This document shows, piece after piece, positions 1 to 8,858 of a stretch of DNA of 64,000 bases. A model generated the notes under the pieces. The model did no database searches. It had not been told where the DNA came from and worked only from the letters and a program-made list of their open reading frames with translations. The DNA comes from Halomonas sp. UBA3074 (lineage in GTDB: Bacteria; Pseudomonadota; Gammaproteobacteria; Pseudomonadales; Halomonadaceae). Position 1 is the first letter of the stretch, and each line of letters begins with the position of its first letter. The stretch covers positions 1-64,000 of the forward strand of contig NZ_DFBS01000045.1 in NCBI RefSeq assembly GCF_002366715.1, read 5' to 3'. Made by a program: the position numbers and the translations under genes.

Positions 1-2
1 CT

Positions 3-320
3 GAAAATGGGGGGATTACCTATGTACGCGATGTGCTCGCCAAACGCGTGCGCCCTACTAAAGAGCTAAAAGCTTTTTGTAAAGTAAAGGTGCCAGCTGG
101 TGAGGTAGTGACAGTAACGTTTACCGTTCCAGTAGATATGCTCAACTATACCGACCAGCCTTGGGAGCGTGTTGTTGAACCGGGTGATTTTGAAATAGCC
201 GTTGGCTCGTCTAGCCAGCATTTACCTCTGAAGGGGCTTATTACCGTGCTGGGTAACAAACCGCGCGTATTGCCCAAAATGTGGAAAATGGAAAGTACTG
301 CAACAGTTAAATCGCAATAA
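3..320 (+). CDS. Glycoside hydrolase family 3 enzyme, C-terminal end (partial)
   Basis: The open frame enters from the left edge, so only the last 105 or so residues are visible. They match the fibronectin-III-like C-terminal domain of GH3 beta-glucosidases/beta-xylosidases: a 'D-V' strand, the 'V-R-P-T-K-E-L-K-A-F' strand, the 'V-P-A-G-E' turn and a closing 'G-D-F-E-I-A-V-G-S-S' segment, where most GH3 proteins end their immunoglobulin-like fold. The catalytic domains lie outside the window, so the substrate cannot be read. The next two genes on the same strand process sugar acids and lactones, which makes a xylosidase or arabinosidase role a reasonable inference. The composition is less GC-rich than that of the dehydratase that follows. 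Confidence 0.8.
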   Translation, partial: ENGGITYVRDVLAKRVRPTKELKAFCKVKVPAGEVVTVTFTVPVDMLNYTDQPWERVVEPGDFEIAVGSSSQHLPLKGLITVLGNKPRVLPKMWKMESTATVKSQ

Positions 321-373
321 ATTTAGATAGAAAATTTAGACTATAAACTTATATTTAATATAGAAGTGATCCA

Positions 374-2173
374 ATGATAAAAGAGAAAATCACCTCCGAG
401 CAGTTGCGTTCACGCTACTGGTTCGATAATCCCGATCACGCCGGTACCACGGCACTATGCATCGAACGCTACCTTAATTACGGCATTACGCTGGATGAAC
501 TCACTAGCGGTAAGCCGATTATTGGCATTTGCCAGTCGGGCTCGGACTTAACCCCCTGCAATCGTCATCACATCGACTTGGTGACGCGGGTGAAAGATGG
601 GATCCGCGCGGCAGGCGGTGTGCCGTTTGAGTTCCCCATGCACCCGATCCATGAAAACGTGCGCCGTCCTACGGCGGCGTTGGATCGCAACCTCGCCTAT
701 TTGGGTATCGTCGAAGTGTTGCACGGCTACCCGTTAGACGGCGTGGTCTTGACCACCGGCTGCGATAAAACGACGCCCGCTGCGCTGATGGCGGCGGCAA
801 CGGTCAATATTCCGGCCATCGTGCTCTCCGGTGGTCCGATGCTCAACGGCTGGCGCGGCGCTGAGCGAGTAGGGTCGGGTACGATTATTTGGGAGCTACG
901 CAAGCGCCTAGCGGCAGGGGATATCGACTACGCCGAGTTCCTGTCCCGCGCCAGCGACTCAGCGCCCTCGATAGGCCACTGCAATACCATGGGCACCGCC
1001 TCCACCATGAACTCCATGGCCGAGGTGCTGGGCATGAGCCTGCCCGGTTCCGCAGTGATTCCCGCGCCCTATAAAGAGCGGGCGATGGTTGCCTACGACA
1101 CCGGTACGCGAATCGTCGATATGGTGTGGGAAGACCTGCGCCCGCTGGATATCCTGACCCGTGAAGCCTTTGAGAACGCCATCGTGGCGTGTTCGGCGCT
1201 GGGCGGCTCTTCAAACGCGCCGGTGCACATCAATGCGATTGCCCGCCATGCGGGGATCGAGATTAACAATGATGATTGGCAGCGCTTGGGCCATGAAATT
1301 CCGCTGCTGGCCAACGTGATGCCTGCGGGTGCCTTTCTGTGCGAAGAGTTCCACCGTGCTGGCGGTGTGCCCGCAATTCTCCATGAACTGCAAACGGCCG
1401 GTAAGCTGCACGGCGATGCCCTGACGGTCAACGGCCGCTCGATAGGCGATAATCTACAGGGCCGCGAAACCCAGGACCCCGATGTGATTTGTCGTTACGG
1501 CGATCCCCTGGTCGAGCACGCAGGGTTCCTCAATCTCAAGGGCAACCTGTTCGACTCGGCGCTGATGAAAACCAGCGTGATCTCCCGGGATTTCCGCGCG
1601 CGCTTCCTCAATGATCCCAACGATCCCGAGGCCTTTGAAGGCAAGGTCGTGGTATTTGATGGCTCGGAAGATTACCACGCCCGTATCGATGACCCGGCGC
1701 TCAACATCGACGCCCGCACTATTCTGGTCATGCGCGGCGCAGGCCCCGTTGGCCACCCCGGCGGTGCGGAAGTGGTTAACATGCAGCCGCCAGAAGCGCT
1801 GATCAAACAAGGCATCGAATCGCTGCCGTGCCTGGGCGATGGCCGCCAGTCAGGCACCTCTGGCTCGCCGTCGATTCTCAATGCTTCCCCCGAAGCTGCC
1901 ACCGGCGGCGGCCTGGCGCTGCTGGAAAGCGGCGACCGGCTGCGGGTCGATCTTAAGCGAGGCGAGGTACAGCTGTTGATTGAAGCCAGTGAACTGGAAG
2001 CCCGCCGTACGCGTTTGGCCGAGCAGGGTGGCTACCGCTACCCCGGTCATCAGACCCCTTGGCAAGAGATTCAGCGCAGCATGGTCGAACCGCTGGATCG
2101 CGGCATGACGCTAGCGCCTGCCACCAAGTATCGCGATGTCGCCCGCCTGCATCCGCCGCGGGATAACCACTAA
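374..2173 (+). CDS. IlvD/Edd-family sugar-acid dehydratase (xylonate/arabinonate type)
   Basis: This 599-residue protein belongs to the IlvD/Edd family, which uses an Fe-S cluster and Mg2+ to remove water from sugar acids or dihydroxy acids. Visible family cysteines are C62 (in 'TPCN'), C130 (in 'GCDKTTP') and one near 202 (in 'GHCNTMGTAS'), and the 'D-G-R-Q-S-G-T-S-G-S-P' block lies near residue 490. The length and the 'RSRYWFDNP' N-terminus fit the pentonate/hexonate dehydratase branch (L-arabinonate, D-xylonate or galactonate) better than true IlvD or Edd. With a GH3 glycosidase before it and an SMP-30 lactonase after it, an oxidative pentose pathway is the best reading. It is clearly more GC-rich than both neighbours, so the cassette may be a mosaic. 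Confidence 0.88.
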   Translation: MIKEKITSEQLRSRYWFDNPDHAGTTALCIERYLNYGITLDELTSGKPIIGICQSGSDLTPCNRHHIDLVTRVKDGIRAAGGVPFEFPMHPIHENVRRPTAALDRNLAYLGIVEVLHGYPLDGVVLTTGCDKTTPAALMAAATVNIPAIVLSGGPMLNGWRGAERVGSGTIIWELRKRLAAGDIDYAEFLSRASDSAPSIGHCNTMGTASTMNSMAEVLGMSLPGSAVIPAPYKERAMVAYDTGTRIVDMVWEDLRPLDILTREAFENAIVACSALGGSSNAPVHINAIARHAGIEINNDDWQRLGHEIPLLANVMPAGAFLCEEFHRAGGVPAILHELQTAGKLHGDALTVNGRSIGDNLQGRETQDPDVICRYGDPLVEHAGFLNLKGNLFDSALMKTSVISRDFRARFLNDPNDPEAFEGKVVVFDGSEDYHARIDDPALNIDARTILVMRGAGPVGHPGGAEVVNMQPPEALIKQGIESLPCLGDGRQSGTSGSPSILNASPEAATGGGLALLESGDRLRVDLKRGEVQLLIEASELEARRTRLAEQGGYRYPGHQTPWQEIQRSMVEPLDRGMTLAPATKYRDVARLHPPRDNH

Positions 2174-2365
2174 GTCGCAAAAGGGTAGTAACGAGACTAC
2201 GGGCAAAATCTTTGGCTGATTGCCGTCTGATTTGAACAGCCTCAGGCGAGACTGCCGCCATTGGGTGCTGCGAACCCTCCTGGGGATCGATACGTATCAT
2301 GCCAAATATCGCTTTTGAAAGGCTTGTTATCACCTGAATTAGCATCTATTGCTCAGGAGGAGTAT

Positions 2366-3256
2366 ATGGAACAAGGTAAAATCGAGGTGGCCGTTAAGTT
2401 GGATATGAGCCTCGGAGAGAGCCCGGTATGGTCTGTGGAAGATCAAGTTCTACACTGGGTTGATATCAATCAAGGACAAATCTATACATGGAGTCCTAGC
2501 CGTAATGACAACCCCAAAGTAGTTACTTTAAGAGAAAAAGTAGGCTGCTTAGCACTGGCAACGTCAGGTCTGTTGGCTGCTACGGCATCGGGTGTTGATT
2601 ACCTACCTGAGGTGGGGCTGCCTAAGCGGTTGTTTAATAATCCTGAGTGGGATGAGCGACAAGGAAATCGGTTCAATGATGGTCGTTGTGATGCTGCAGG
2701 ACGCTTCTGGATTGGCACTATTGCCAATGATGAAGCAAGCTCCACAGCAGCGCTGTATTGCTTAGATAACGGAAAGCTGCAGAAACGTTTATCTGACATT
2801 GGTATTTCTAACGGACTTGCGTTTAGCCCCGATCAACGCTGGCTTTACCACACGGATTCACTAACACGGCGTATTTTGCGTTATCCATTTGACTTAGAAA
2901 CCGGTGCTTTAGGCCAAAGTGACGTGTTTGTGGATTTAGAGCAACTTGGCCTACCGGGAGTGCCGGATGGGGCCGCGGTGGATGCTGAAGGTTATTATTG
3001 GAGTGCATTATATGGCGGCGGTCGAATTGTACGCTTTTCGCCTAGAGGTGAATTAGTGGAAGAGCACGCAATGCCTTGCCCCCACCCAACTATGATCGCT
3101 TTTGGGGGAGATGACCTACTTAGTTTGTACATTACTTCGGCCACCCAGCATCTCCAAGCAGAAGATAAACAGATATTTCCCGACGCAGGCAGCTTGTTCA
3201 AAATGCATGTTGCTGTACCAGGCTTGGTTGAACCCAATACGCAAATTGTCAGCTAG
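2366..3256 (+). CDS. SMP-30/gluconolactonase family sugar lactonase
   Basis: A six-bladed beta-propeller of the SMP-30/regucalcin/gluconolactonase family, 296 residues. It opens with the typical 'LGESPVW' motif (the Glu is a metal ligand) and continues with 'GNRFNDGRCDAAGRFWIGT' (Asn and Asp ligands), 'ISNGLAFSPD' and 'VPDGAAVDAEG'. Such enzymes hydrolyse aldonolactones to the open acids used by the upstream dehydratase. The frame is open from 2261, but ATG 2366 is preferred: AGGAGG lies at 2355-2360 and the family N-terminus starts there. Codon use is more AT-rich than in the dehydratase. The physiological lactone cannot be told from sequence. Confidence 0.88.
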   Translation: MEQGKIEVAVKLDMSLGESPVWSVEDQVLHWVDINQGQIYTWSPSRNDNPKVVTLREKVGCLALATSGLLAATASGVDYLPEVGLPKRLFNNPEWDERQGNRFNDGRCDAAGRFWIGTIANDEASSTAALYCLDNGKLQKRLSDIGISNGLAFSPDQRWLYHTDSLTRRILRYPFDLETGALGQSDVFVDLEQLGLPGVPDGAAVDAEGYYWSALYGGGRIVRFSPRGELVEEHAMPCPHPTMIAFGGDDLLSLYITSATQHLQAEDKQIFPDAGSLFKMHVAVPGLVEPNTQIVS

Positions 3257-3445
3257 GGTCTATTAACTTTTCATCACCTGGGCACCAGCGACCCTGCAGG
3301 GTTATTCGTCCGTTACCGGTTAGAGAGCTATGCAGGCGTGTCGGTTCAGATAGGAGCGGTCTCTGAGTACAGGCCGTAGCGGCACACTGTTTGTGAACTT
3401 CTCCTAGTCGGTGTAAACCGCGTATACACAAGCTGCGCTACGCAG

Positions 3446-3655
3446 GCTGCCCAACTGTTTGTGTTTGCCGACGAAAGTGTAGGTATGGATGCCCAGGAAG
3501 ATATTCGCGTTCTGACGCTTCCCCACGTGCATGAAGCGCTGGCGCCGCTACTCTATACCCTGCCGTTACAACTGCTGAGTTACCACGTAGCCGTACTAAG
3601 AGGGACTGACGTTGATCAGCCGCGCAACCTAGAAAAAAGTGTGACGGTAGAGTAA
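3446..3655 (+). pseudogene. glmS: glmS 3'-end remnant (GlmS C-terminal ~70 residues)
   Basis: An open frame that matches only the extreme C-terminus of glucosamine-fructose-6-phosphate aminotransferase: a 'QLFVFADES' strand, then 'LPHVHEALAPLLYTLPLQLL', 'SYHVAVLRGTDVDQPRNLEK' and the terminal 'SVTVE'. The glutaminase domain and the rest of the SIS domains (about 540 residues) are missing, and resemblance stops just upstream of 3446. There is no ribosome binding site. The 3' end of glmS is the classic attachment region of Tn7-like elements and of some islands, so this is probably a scar or duplicated end produced by integration at glmS. Confidence 0.75.
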
Positions 3656-3683
3656 TCACACTGGCAAACAATAATTGTGATTA
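3653..3683 (+). repeat. Inverted repeat just after the glmS remnant
   Basis: TAATCACA at the remnant's stop codon is answered by TGTGATTA after a 14-15 base loop. It resembles the transcription-end hairpin of a glmS gene but has no following T-run, so terminator function is uncertain. Confidence 0.35.
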
Positions 3684-3812
3684 AGCTCATAAAAGTGCTT
3701 TACAAGATGCGGCAATACGTCGCATCTTATGCGCAACCGTTGCGTTGCAGCATGTCGTTAGGGTGCTTATGATCGTGGCGGTCTTTCTCCCTCCTGATTG
3801 GAAAACATCGCC

Positions 3813-5279
3813 ATGAAACCACCAAACGTCCTCGCAACTCGGCATTACGCTCGCCGAGTCGCTTGGCTGTTGCTCGCCTGCTCGTTTTTACTCTTTCCTT
3901 CGCTCTCTTATGCCGCCGCCGGGCCCCTTGATCTTACCCTCACGCTAACCGGTATCTCTTCTGTCGTGATCTTCGTGCTCGCCTATGCGTTGGTGATGAG
4001 TGAAGAGTTACTGCACATGCGTAAGTCTAAGCCTGTGTTGGTGGCAGCCGGCCTTATTTGGGCACTTGTGGCCTGGGTATATGTGCAAGCGGGGATGCCA
4101 GAAGAAGCGGAAACCGCCTTTCGCGAAACGCTGCTCGAATACGCCGAACTGCTGCTGTTTTTGCTGGTTGCGATGACTTACATCAATGCCATGGAAGAAC
4201 GCCGCGTGTTCGATGCGCTACGCTCCTGGCTTGTCCGCAAAGGCTTCAGCTATCGCAGCCTGTTCTGGATCACCGGCGTGATGGCGTTTGGTATTTCGTC
4301 AATCGCCAACAATATGACCACCGCCATGCTGATGTGCGCCGTGGTGCTGAAAGTTGCCGAAGGCGATAATAAGTTTATCGGCCTGTGCTGTGTGAACGTG
4401 GTAGTGGCATCCAACGCTGGCGGTGCGTTCAGCCCGTTCGGCGATATCACCACACTAATGGTCTGGCAGGCAGGCCAAATACCGTTCGAAGGTTTCTTCG
4501 CGCTGCTGATTCCTGCGATAGTCAATTTCATGGTGCCTGCGGTGATCATGAATTTCTTTATCGCGAATCGTCAGCCGGCCGCATTACAAGAGAATGTTTG
4601 GCTCAAGCGTGGTGCGCGGCGGATTATCGTGCTGTTTTTGATTACGGTAGCTATCTCCGTACTGTGTCACTCGATCCTTTATCTACCGCCTGCCATGGGC
4701 ATGATGTTTGGCCTAGGCCTGCTGCAGTTCTTTGGTTACTACCTGCGCCGCAGCCTGCCGCGTTCGCTGGAACGCAAGCGTGAACGCTATTCGCGTCGGG
4801 GCGATTGGAAAAAGCTCGAGCAGCTCGGTAGCGTGGTGCCGTTTGATATTTTCAGCCGTATTGCGCGCTCGGAGTGGGACACGCTGCTGTTCTTCTACGG
4901 GGTGGTGATGTGTGTCGGTGGGCTTGGTTTTATGGGCTATCTCAGCCTGCTTTCCGAAACGCTTTACGGTAACTGGAACCCGGTGTGGGCTAACGTGGTG
5001 CTGGGCCTGATTTCGGCGGTTGTCGATAACATCCCGGTCATGTTTGCGGTACTTTCCATGGCGCCCGATATGTCGGAAGGCAACTGGCTGTTGGTGACAT
5101 TGACGGCAGGCGTGGGGGGTAGCTTGCTTTCGATGGGTTCCGCTGCGGGCGTTGCACTGATGGGGCAGGCGCGCGGGATCTATACCTTTGCCGTTCACCT
5201 GCGCTGGGTGCCGGCCATTTTATTAGGCTATGCGGCGAGTATTGCTGCTCACCTGTGGATAAACGGGTCGATGTTCTAA
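3813..5279 (+). CDS. nhaD: NhaD-type sodium/proton antiporter
   Basis: An integral membrane protein of about 488 residues in the ion-transporter superfamily, NhaD type, which expels Na+ in exchange for H+ and supports growth in salt at alkaline pH. The N-terminus has a cleavable-looking hydrophobic leader ending 'SLSYA', as in other marine and halophile NhaD proteins, followed by about a dozen hydrophobic segments. The conserved 'SSIANNMTTAML', 'SNAGGAFSPFGDITTLMVWQ' and 'SAVVDNIPVMFA' segments, where ion-binding polar residues sit in the membrane, are all present. The frame also offers TTG at 3798, but ATG 3813 is the more ordinary start. A strong hairpin terminator follows, so it is probably monocistronic. 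Confidence 0.92.
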   Translation: MKPPNVLATRHYARRVAWLLLACSFLLFPSLSYAAAGPLDLTLTLTGISSVVIFVLAYALVMSEELLHMRKSKPVLVAAGLIWALVAWVYVQAGMPEEAETAFRETLLEYAELLLFLLVAMTYINAMEERRVFDALRSWLVRKGFSYRSLFWITGVMAFGISSIANNMTTAMLMCAVVLKVAEGDNKFIGLCCVNVVVASNAGGAFSPFGDITTLMVWQAGQIPFEGFFALLIPAIVNFMVPAVIMNFFIANRQPAALQENVWLKRGARRIIVLFLITVAISVLCHSILYLPPAMGMMFGLGLLQFFGYYLRRSLPRSLERKRERYSRRGDWKKLEQLGSVVPFDIFSRIARSEWDTLLFFYGVVMCVGGLGFMGYLSLLSETLYGNWNPVWANVVLGLISAVVDNIPVMFAVLSMAPDMSEGNWLLVTLTAGVGGSLLSMGSAAGVALMGQARGIYTFAVHLRWVPAILLGYAASIAAHLWINGSMF

Positions 5280-5313
5280 ACAGGCCGGTTCAACAGCACG
5301 GTCGTTACATGCG

Positions 5314-5353
5314 AACGCCCTTCACTGAAACATCGGTGAAGGGCGTTTCTTTT
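5314..5353 (+). terminator. Rho-independent terminator after nhaD
   Basis: A perfect 12-bp stem pairs 5314-5325 (AACGCCCTTCAC) with 5336-5347 around a 10-base loop. It is followed by TCTTTTT, a standard intrinsic terminator on the plus strand. Confidence 0.9.
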
Positions 5354-5400
5354 TGCCGTTGATCAACCTTCAAGCGGTTAATACGGGCTTTAGCAGAGTG

Positions 5401-6000
5401 CTATAAGTCGTGTCCGGTCACTACTTGGCAAATATCAGCAAAGCTCTTCGCCATCGGCACCGGATTAATCTCTTTGCCGACCGCATTCTGAATATCGCTG
5501 GCGGAAATAAGGCCGCGAATTCTGAGTTCTTGATGATCGTTTTTTTCAGTGATTAACAGGTGTTGGTCAGTAACGGCTTCCATCGACAGCACCAGGTCTT
5601 CGATCGTCAGCGAGGCTAGTTGGGCGACAGGCATGGCGCTGAGTTTGTGCCAGGGTGTCATGATCATTTCAGCCGTGACTTCCGCTCGCGTGAGGTTACG
5701 CTGCTGCATAGCCAGGTTAATGCGCCGGGTGCCAATCACTTCTTTCGAGGTAATAACGCCAATACAGTGCGCCTGTTTATCCATGACGAATAGCAGTCGT
5801 ATGCCGCCATGGCGCATTTTAAGATGCGCTTCATCAATCGGCGTATCGGCATCAACGGATTGCGGCATTACCTGTGAAAAATCGGTCAGTACCGTCATGG
5901 CAGGACTAGTAGGAAGTAGCCGCCGAGGGGCAGGCATGGCCAGCAGTGGTGTCGAGCTTAACTGTACTAAGGGTTTAGGTGAAAAGGTTACTTGATTCAT
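5401..6000 (-). CDS. CBS-domain pair protein
   Basis: A soluble protein of 199 residues built mainly of two CBS motifs. The first runs from about 'MPQSVDADTPIDEAHLKM' through 'LLFVMDKQAHCIGVITSKEV'; the second runs from 'MIMTPWHKLSAMPVAQL' to 'HLLITEKNDHQELRIRGLIS'. CBS pairs bind adenine nucleotides or S-adenosylmethionine and act as regulatory switches, and no effector domain is attached here. The frame extends to 6063, but ATG 6000 has GGAGG six bases upstream and fits the family. It lies tail to tail with nhaD and shows no clear functional partner. The ligand and target are unknown. Confidence 0.8.
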   Translation of the reverse strand: MNQVTFSPKPLVQLSSTPLLAMPAPRRLLPTSPAMTVLTDFSQVMPQSVDADTPIDEAHLKMRHGGIRLLFVMDKQAHCIGVITSKEVIGTRRINLAMQQRNLTRAEVTAEMIMTPWHKLSAMPVAQLASLTIEDLVLSMEAVTDQHLLITEKNDHQELRIRGLISASDIQNAVGKEINPVPMAKSFADICQVVTGHDL

Positions 6001-6127
6001 CAGGGACCTCCATGTGGAGAAAGGGCGTGCCGGGGATATCTGGCTCGCCGTGCAACCCCACACTTACATGCAATTCTTATCGCAACCTTAAGAGATGCAT
6101 AAAGCCCCCTTAGAAAAAAGTTTATGG

Positions 6128-7507
6128 CTATTCTCTACGTGGCAACCCGATACTTACGCGCAACCCACCGCTGGGGGCATCGTCTAACTGCAGCGTGCCG
6201 CCGTGGCGAGTGACCAGCCGTTCAACGATGGAAAGCCCTAACCCTGAACCCGCACTGGGGCCTGCACGCTGGAAGCGCTCGACCACTTTTTTACGCTCAT
6301 TGGCCGGTATACCGGGCCCTTGGTCATCGACTAATAGCTTAAAACCGTGTGGCATGGCGGCTAACGTCACGCTGATGGTGCTCTGGTTCGGCGAGTGCTG
6401 GATTGCATTACCCACCAAGTTTTGTACCAGAGTTTCGATCGCGCCGGGTTCTTCCAAGGTCGACCACTCCGCCTGCTCATCTGCGTTGAGCAACAGTTGC
6501 TGTTCGCGTTCAGCGGCCAGTGGTGAAAGCTTGGCCAGGGTTTCCCGCGCTTCACTGAGGAGGTTGGCCGGGCGATATTCAGGCTGCGACTCCTCCTCGG
6601 GCTCCAGGCGCGCCAGCGTCAATAGCTGGGTAACCAGCCGCGTGGCGCGCGCAACCCCACCGCGCAGGTGATTGAGCGCTTCCTGGCGATCTTCTAGGTT
6701 ATCTGCAGCCAAGGCATTCTGGGCGTGCAGATCAAGCACCGCCAAGGGGGTGCGCAGCTCATGAGCGGCATCGGCAATAAAGCGTTTTTCGCGTACGCGC
6801 ATGAGCCGAAGGCGTTCCAAAAGCCGATTCAGCGCCCCCGAGATAGTGTCTAACTCTTGGGGCAGCGGGCTAAGCGTTAAGGGCTGCAAATTATGTGGAT
6901 CACGATTGCGTATCTGCTCCGCCATGCGCGATAGCGGCGCCAGCCCCCAGCCAATCGACCACCACAACAGAGCCGTGAGCAGCGGCAGACCAATCAGGTC
7001 GGGCAGCAGCGTGCGGAGCGCTACGGCCCTGATCAGTTCGCCACGCACGTCTTCGCGCTCACTGATGACCACGCGGTTTGAGGAGGCTGGCACATCTAGG
7101 ACATACACCCGCCAGTCGTGTTCTCCTACGGTGAGTGTCGAGTAGCCCACAGGCTGTTGGGCAAGGGGGGCTTCGGGGGCAGTGGCGGAGCGTAGTAGAA
7201 GTTGCTCATTCTCCCATAGCTGGAAAGCCAGCTTACTTTCGTAACGGTGGCCCGCAAAACGCTTGTCAGACTCGCGAGCGCGCTGCAAGGCGCTTTCCAA
7301 GCTGTTCAGCAGGACATTGCGGTCAGCATCTGGCAGCGGTGCCTGTAACAAGCCCTCCAGTAAGCGGGCATTCTGCGCCAGGCTTGCGTCGTAGAGTTCT
7401 TCTATTTCATGGGCAGCATAACGGTAGCTGACAAAGCCGATTACCAGCATGCTTAGGCCAAATACCAGTAGCGATAACCCCAAGGTACGTTGACGAATGG
7501 AGGTCAT
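6128..7507 (-). CDS. Sensor histidine kinase (QseC/PmrB-like)
   Basis: A 459-residue membrane sensor kinase, last gene of a seven-gene minus-strand operon. It has a first transmembrane helix at about residues 10-28, a periplasmic sensor of about 130 residues, a second helix near 165-185, a HAMP region, the dimerisation box 'DAAHELRTPLAVLDLH' carrying the phospho-histidine, an N box 'NLVGNAIQHSP', a G1 box 'DDQGPGIP' and a G2 box 'GSGLGLSIVERL'. The start overlaps the end of the response-regulator gene by four bases (ATGA), so the two form a translationally coupled two-component pair. The signal is unknown; its position at the end of a biosynthetic-looking operon suggests that it senses the product or the condition that calls for it. 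Confidence 0.93.
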   Translation of the reverse strand: MTSIRQRTLGLSLLVFGLSMLVIGFVSYRYAAHEIEELYDASLAQNARLLEGLLQAPLPDADRNVLLNSLESALQRARESDKRFAGHRYESKLAFQLWENEQLLLRSATAPEAPLAQQPVGYSTLTVGEHDWRVYVLDVPASSNRVVISEREDVRGELIRAVALRTLLPDLIGLPLLTALLWWSIGWGLAPLSRMAEQIRNRDPHNLQPLTLSPLPQELDTISGALNRLLERLRLMRVREKRFIADAAHELRTPLAVLDLHAQNALAADNLEDRQEALNHLRGGVARATRLVTQLLTLARLEPEEESQPEYRPANLLSEARETLAKLSPLAAEREQQLLLNADEQAEWSTLEEPGAIETLVQNLVGNAIQHSPNQSTISVTLAAMPHGFKLLVDDQGPGIPANERKKVVERFQRAGPSAGSGLGLSIVERLVTRHGGTLQLDDAPSGGLRVSIGLPRRE

Positions 7508-8181
7508 ACGTCATCCTTAGAGGGCTTATCCATGACGTAGCCAATGCCACGTACCGTGCGAATGACCTCGGTGAACAGCTTGCGGCGTAAATGATGGATA
7601 TGCACCTCAATGGCATTGCTCTCCACATCCTCATCCCAGCCGTAGACTAGGCGGGTCAATGTATCGCGAGTAAATACTCGGCCAGGGTGGCTCATGAACT
7701 CTTGCAGCAGCGTCAACTCACGCCGGGACAAGCCCACGTCCTGGCCCTGATAGCTGACGTTCAAGGTGTGCGGGTCCAGGCGAATGCCGCGACAGCTCAA
7801 TATGCTGCTGATCTGACCCTGGCTTCGGCGCAATAAAGCGCGTAGTCGGGCTTTCAGCTCTGCTACTTCGAAAGGCTTGGTTAAATAGTCGTCGGCGCCC
7901 GCGTCCAGCCCCGCGATGCGGTCATCCACCGCATCGCGGGCCGTCAGTACTAAAATGGGCACCTGGCTGCCGTGGCGCCTGACAGCATTCAATACTGCCA
8001 TGCCATCCATGCGTGGCAGACCCAGGTCGAGAATTACTGCATCAAAAGGTTCTCCCTCTGTTAGCGCATTCAGTGCGGTAGCTCCGTCGCTCAAATGGTC
8101 CACGGTGTAGTGCTCGGGCTTCAAGGCCAAGCGGATACCCGAGGCTAGGCTTGGGTCATCCTCTACCAGCAAAATGCGCAT
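7504..8181 (-). CDS. OmpR/PhoB-family response regulator (QseB/PmrA-like)
   Basis: This 225-residue protein has an N-terminal receiver domain with the acidic pocket 'VEDD' at residues 6-9, the phospho-acceptor Asp in 'DAVILDLGLPRMDG' (near residue 51), the conserved Thr in 'VLTARD' and Lys in 'LTKPF'. A winged-helix DNA-binding domain follows, with 'LSRRELTLLQEFMSHPGRVF', 'SNAIEVHIHHLRRKL' and 'IRTVRGIGYVMD'. It is the cognate regulator of the overlapping kinase gene. QseB/PmrA-type regulators bind TTAA-containing direct repeats with 11-bp spacing, and such a repeat lies upstream of the operon at 12502-12518. Autoregulation is therefore likely but inferred. Confidence 0.95.
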   Translation of the reverse strand: MRILLVEDDPSLASGIRLALKPEHYTVDHLSDGATALNALTEGEPFDAVILDLGLPRMDGMAVLNAVRRHGSQVPILVLTARDAVDDRIAGLDAGADDYLTKPFEVAELKARLRALLRRSQGQISSILSCRGIRLDPHTLNVSYQGQDVGLSRRELTLLQEFMSHPGRVFTRDTLTRLVYGWDEDVESNAIEVHIHHLRRKLFTEVIRTVRGIGYVMDKPSKDDV

Positions 8182-8192
8182 AGGGCTCCTTC

Positions 8193-8858
8193 CTACTGAA
8201 GTTCTGACATCAATTGACGGATGTCGTCACGGCGGCCACTGTCCGCCAGTTCCCGACCAGGCCGGGGCGCTGCCATCAAAGCGCGTTCCAGCGCTTGGCG
8301 TGCATCGGCATCGCGACCCTGCTCATGTAAATAGTCGCCCCAGAAGTAGAGACTGTCGATCCCTTCGGGGTTAATCGCAAGGGCTCTTTGCAAATGCCAC
8401 TCGGCTTTTTGCTCATCGCCAAAGCCGAGTGGCCAGCCAGGAACCTGATAATAGAGCGCGCCCAGGCTGGTATAGGCTGAACCATCAAGCGCCAACGGGT
8501 TCAATTCGAGCGCGGTTTCAAGCTCCTTTTTAGCCTGTTTTACCAGTCCCAGAGCACCCAGTCCGCCGCTGGCACCTGCTTCTGTTGAGCGGATAATGCC
8601 GGCCCAGATATGCAGCTCGGCGGCGTCGGGGTAGCGTTCGACGAGTTGGTCAGCCTCGTCGCCCAGGTAGCTGAAAGCTGCCGCCTGTTCGCCTGGGGGC
8701 AGCGTATAGTTAATTTCCGCCCAACGCTGCTGTAGCTTGGCAAGCGATGCGGCGGCGGCCGCACTGTCGTCCTCACTGGCAAACCCCTGAAGGCTTACCA
8801 AGCCAATAGCGCTAACCAGTAGCGTAGTACGCAGCGTTCGGAAAGCTGGCATGATCAT
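8193..8858 (-). CDS. Exported TPR-repeat protein
   Basis: 221 residues with a Sec-type signal peptide (basic start, hydrophobic stretch 'LLVSAIGLVSL', cleavage near 'GFASED') and a body of helical TPR-like repeats, for example around 'ELETALELNPLALDGSAYT' and 'HLQRALAINPEGIDSLYF'. TPR proteins are scaffolds, so a periplasmic assembly or partner role is likely. Its ATG overlaps the stop of the SDR gene (ATGA), with AGGAG eight bases upstream, and the response-regulator gene begins 11 bases after it ends. It is thus fixed between the enzymes and the two-component system. No enzymatic motif is visible. Confidence 0.8.
   Translation of the reverse strand: MIMPAFRTLRTTLLVSAIGLVSLQGFASEDDSAAAAASLAKLQQRWAEINYTLPPGEQAAAFSYLGDEADQLVERYPDAAELHIWAGIIRSTEAGASGGLGALGLVKQAKKELETALELNPLALDGSAYTSLGALYYQVPGWPLGFGDEQKAEWHLQRALAINPEGIDSLYFWGDYLHEQGRDADARQALERALMAAPRPGRELADSGRRDDIRQLMSELQ

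Noticed and set aside
885..1431. Several long frames on the opposite strand of the dehydratase gene
   Set aside because: They are antisense to a clear coding gene and carry the typical translation of GC-rich third positions.
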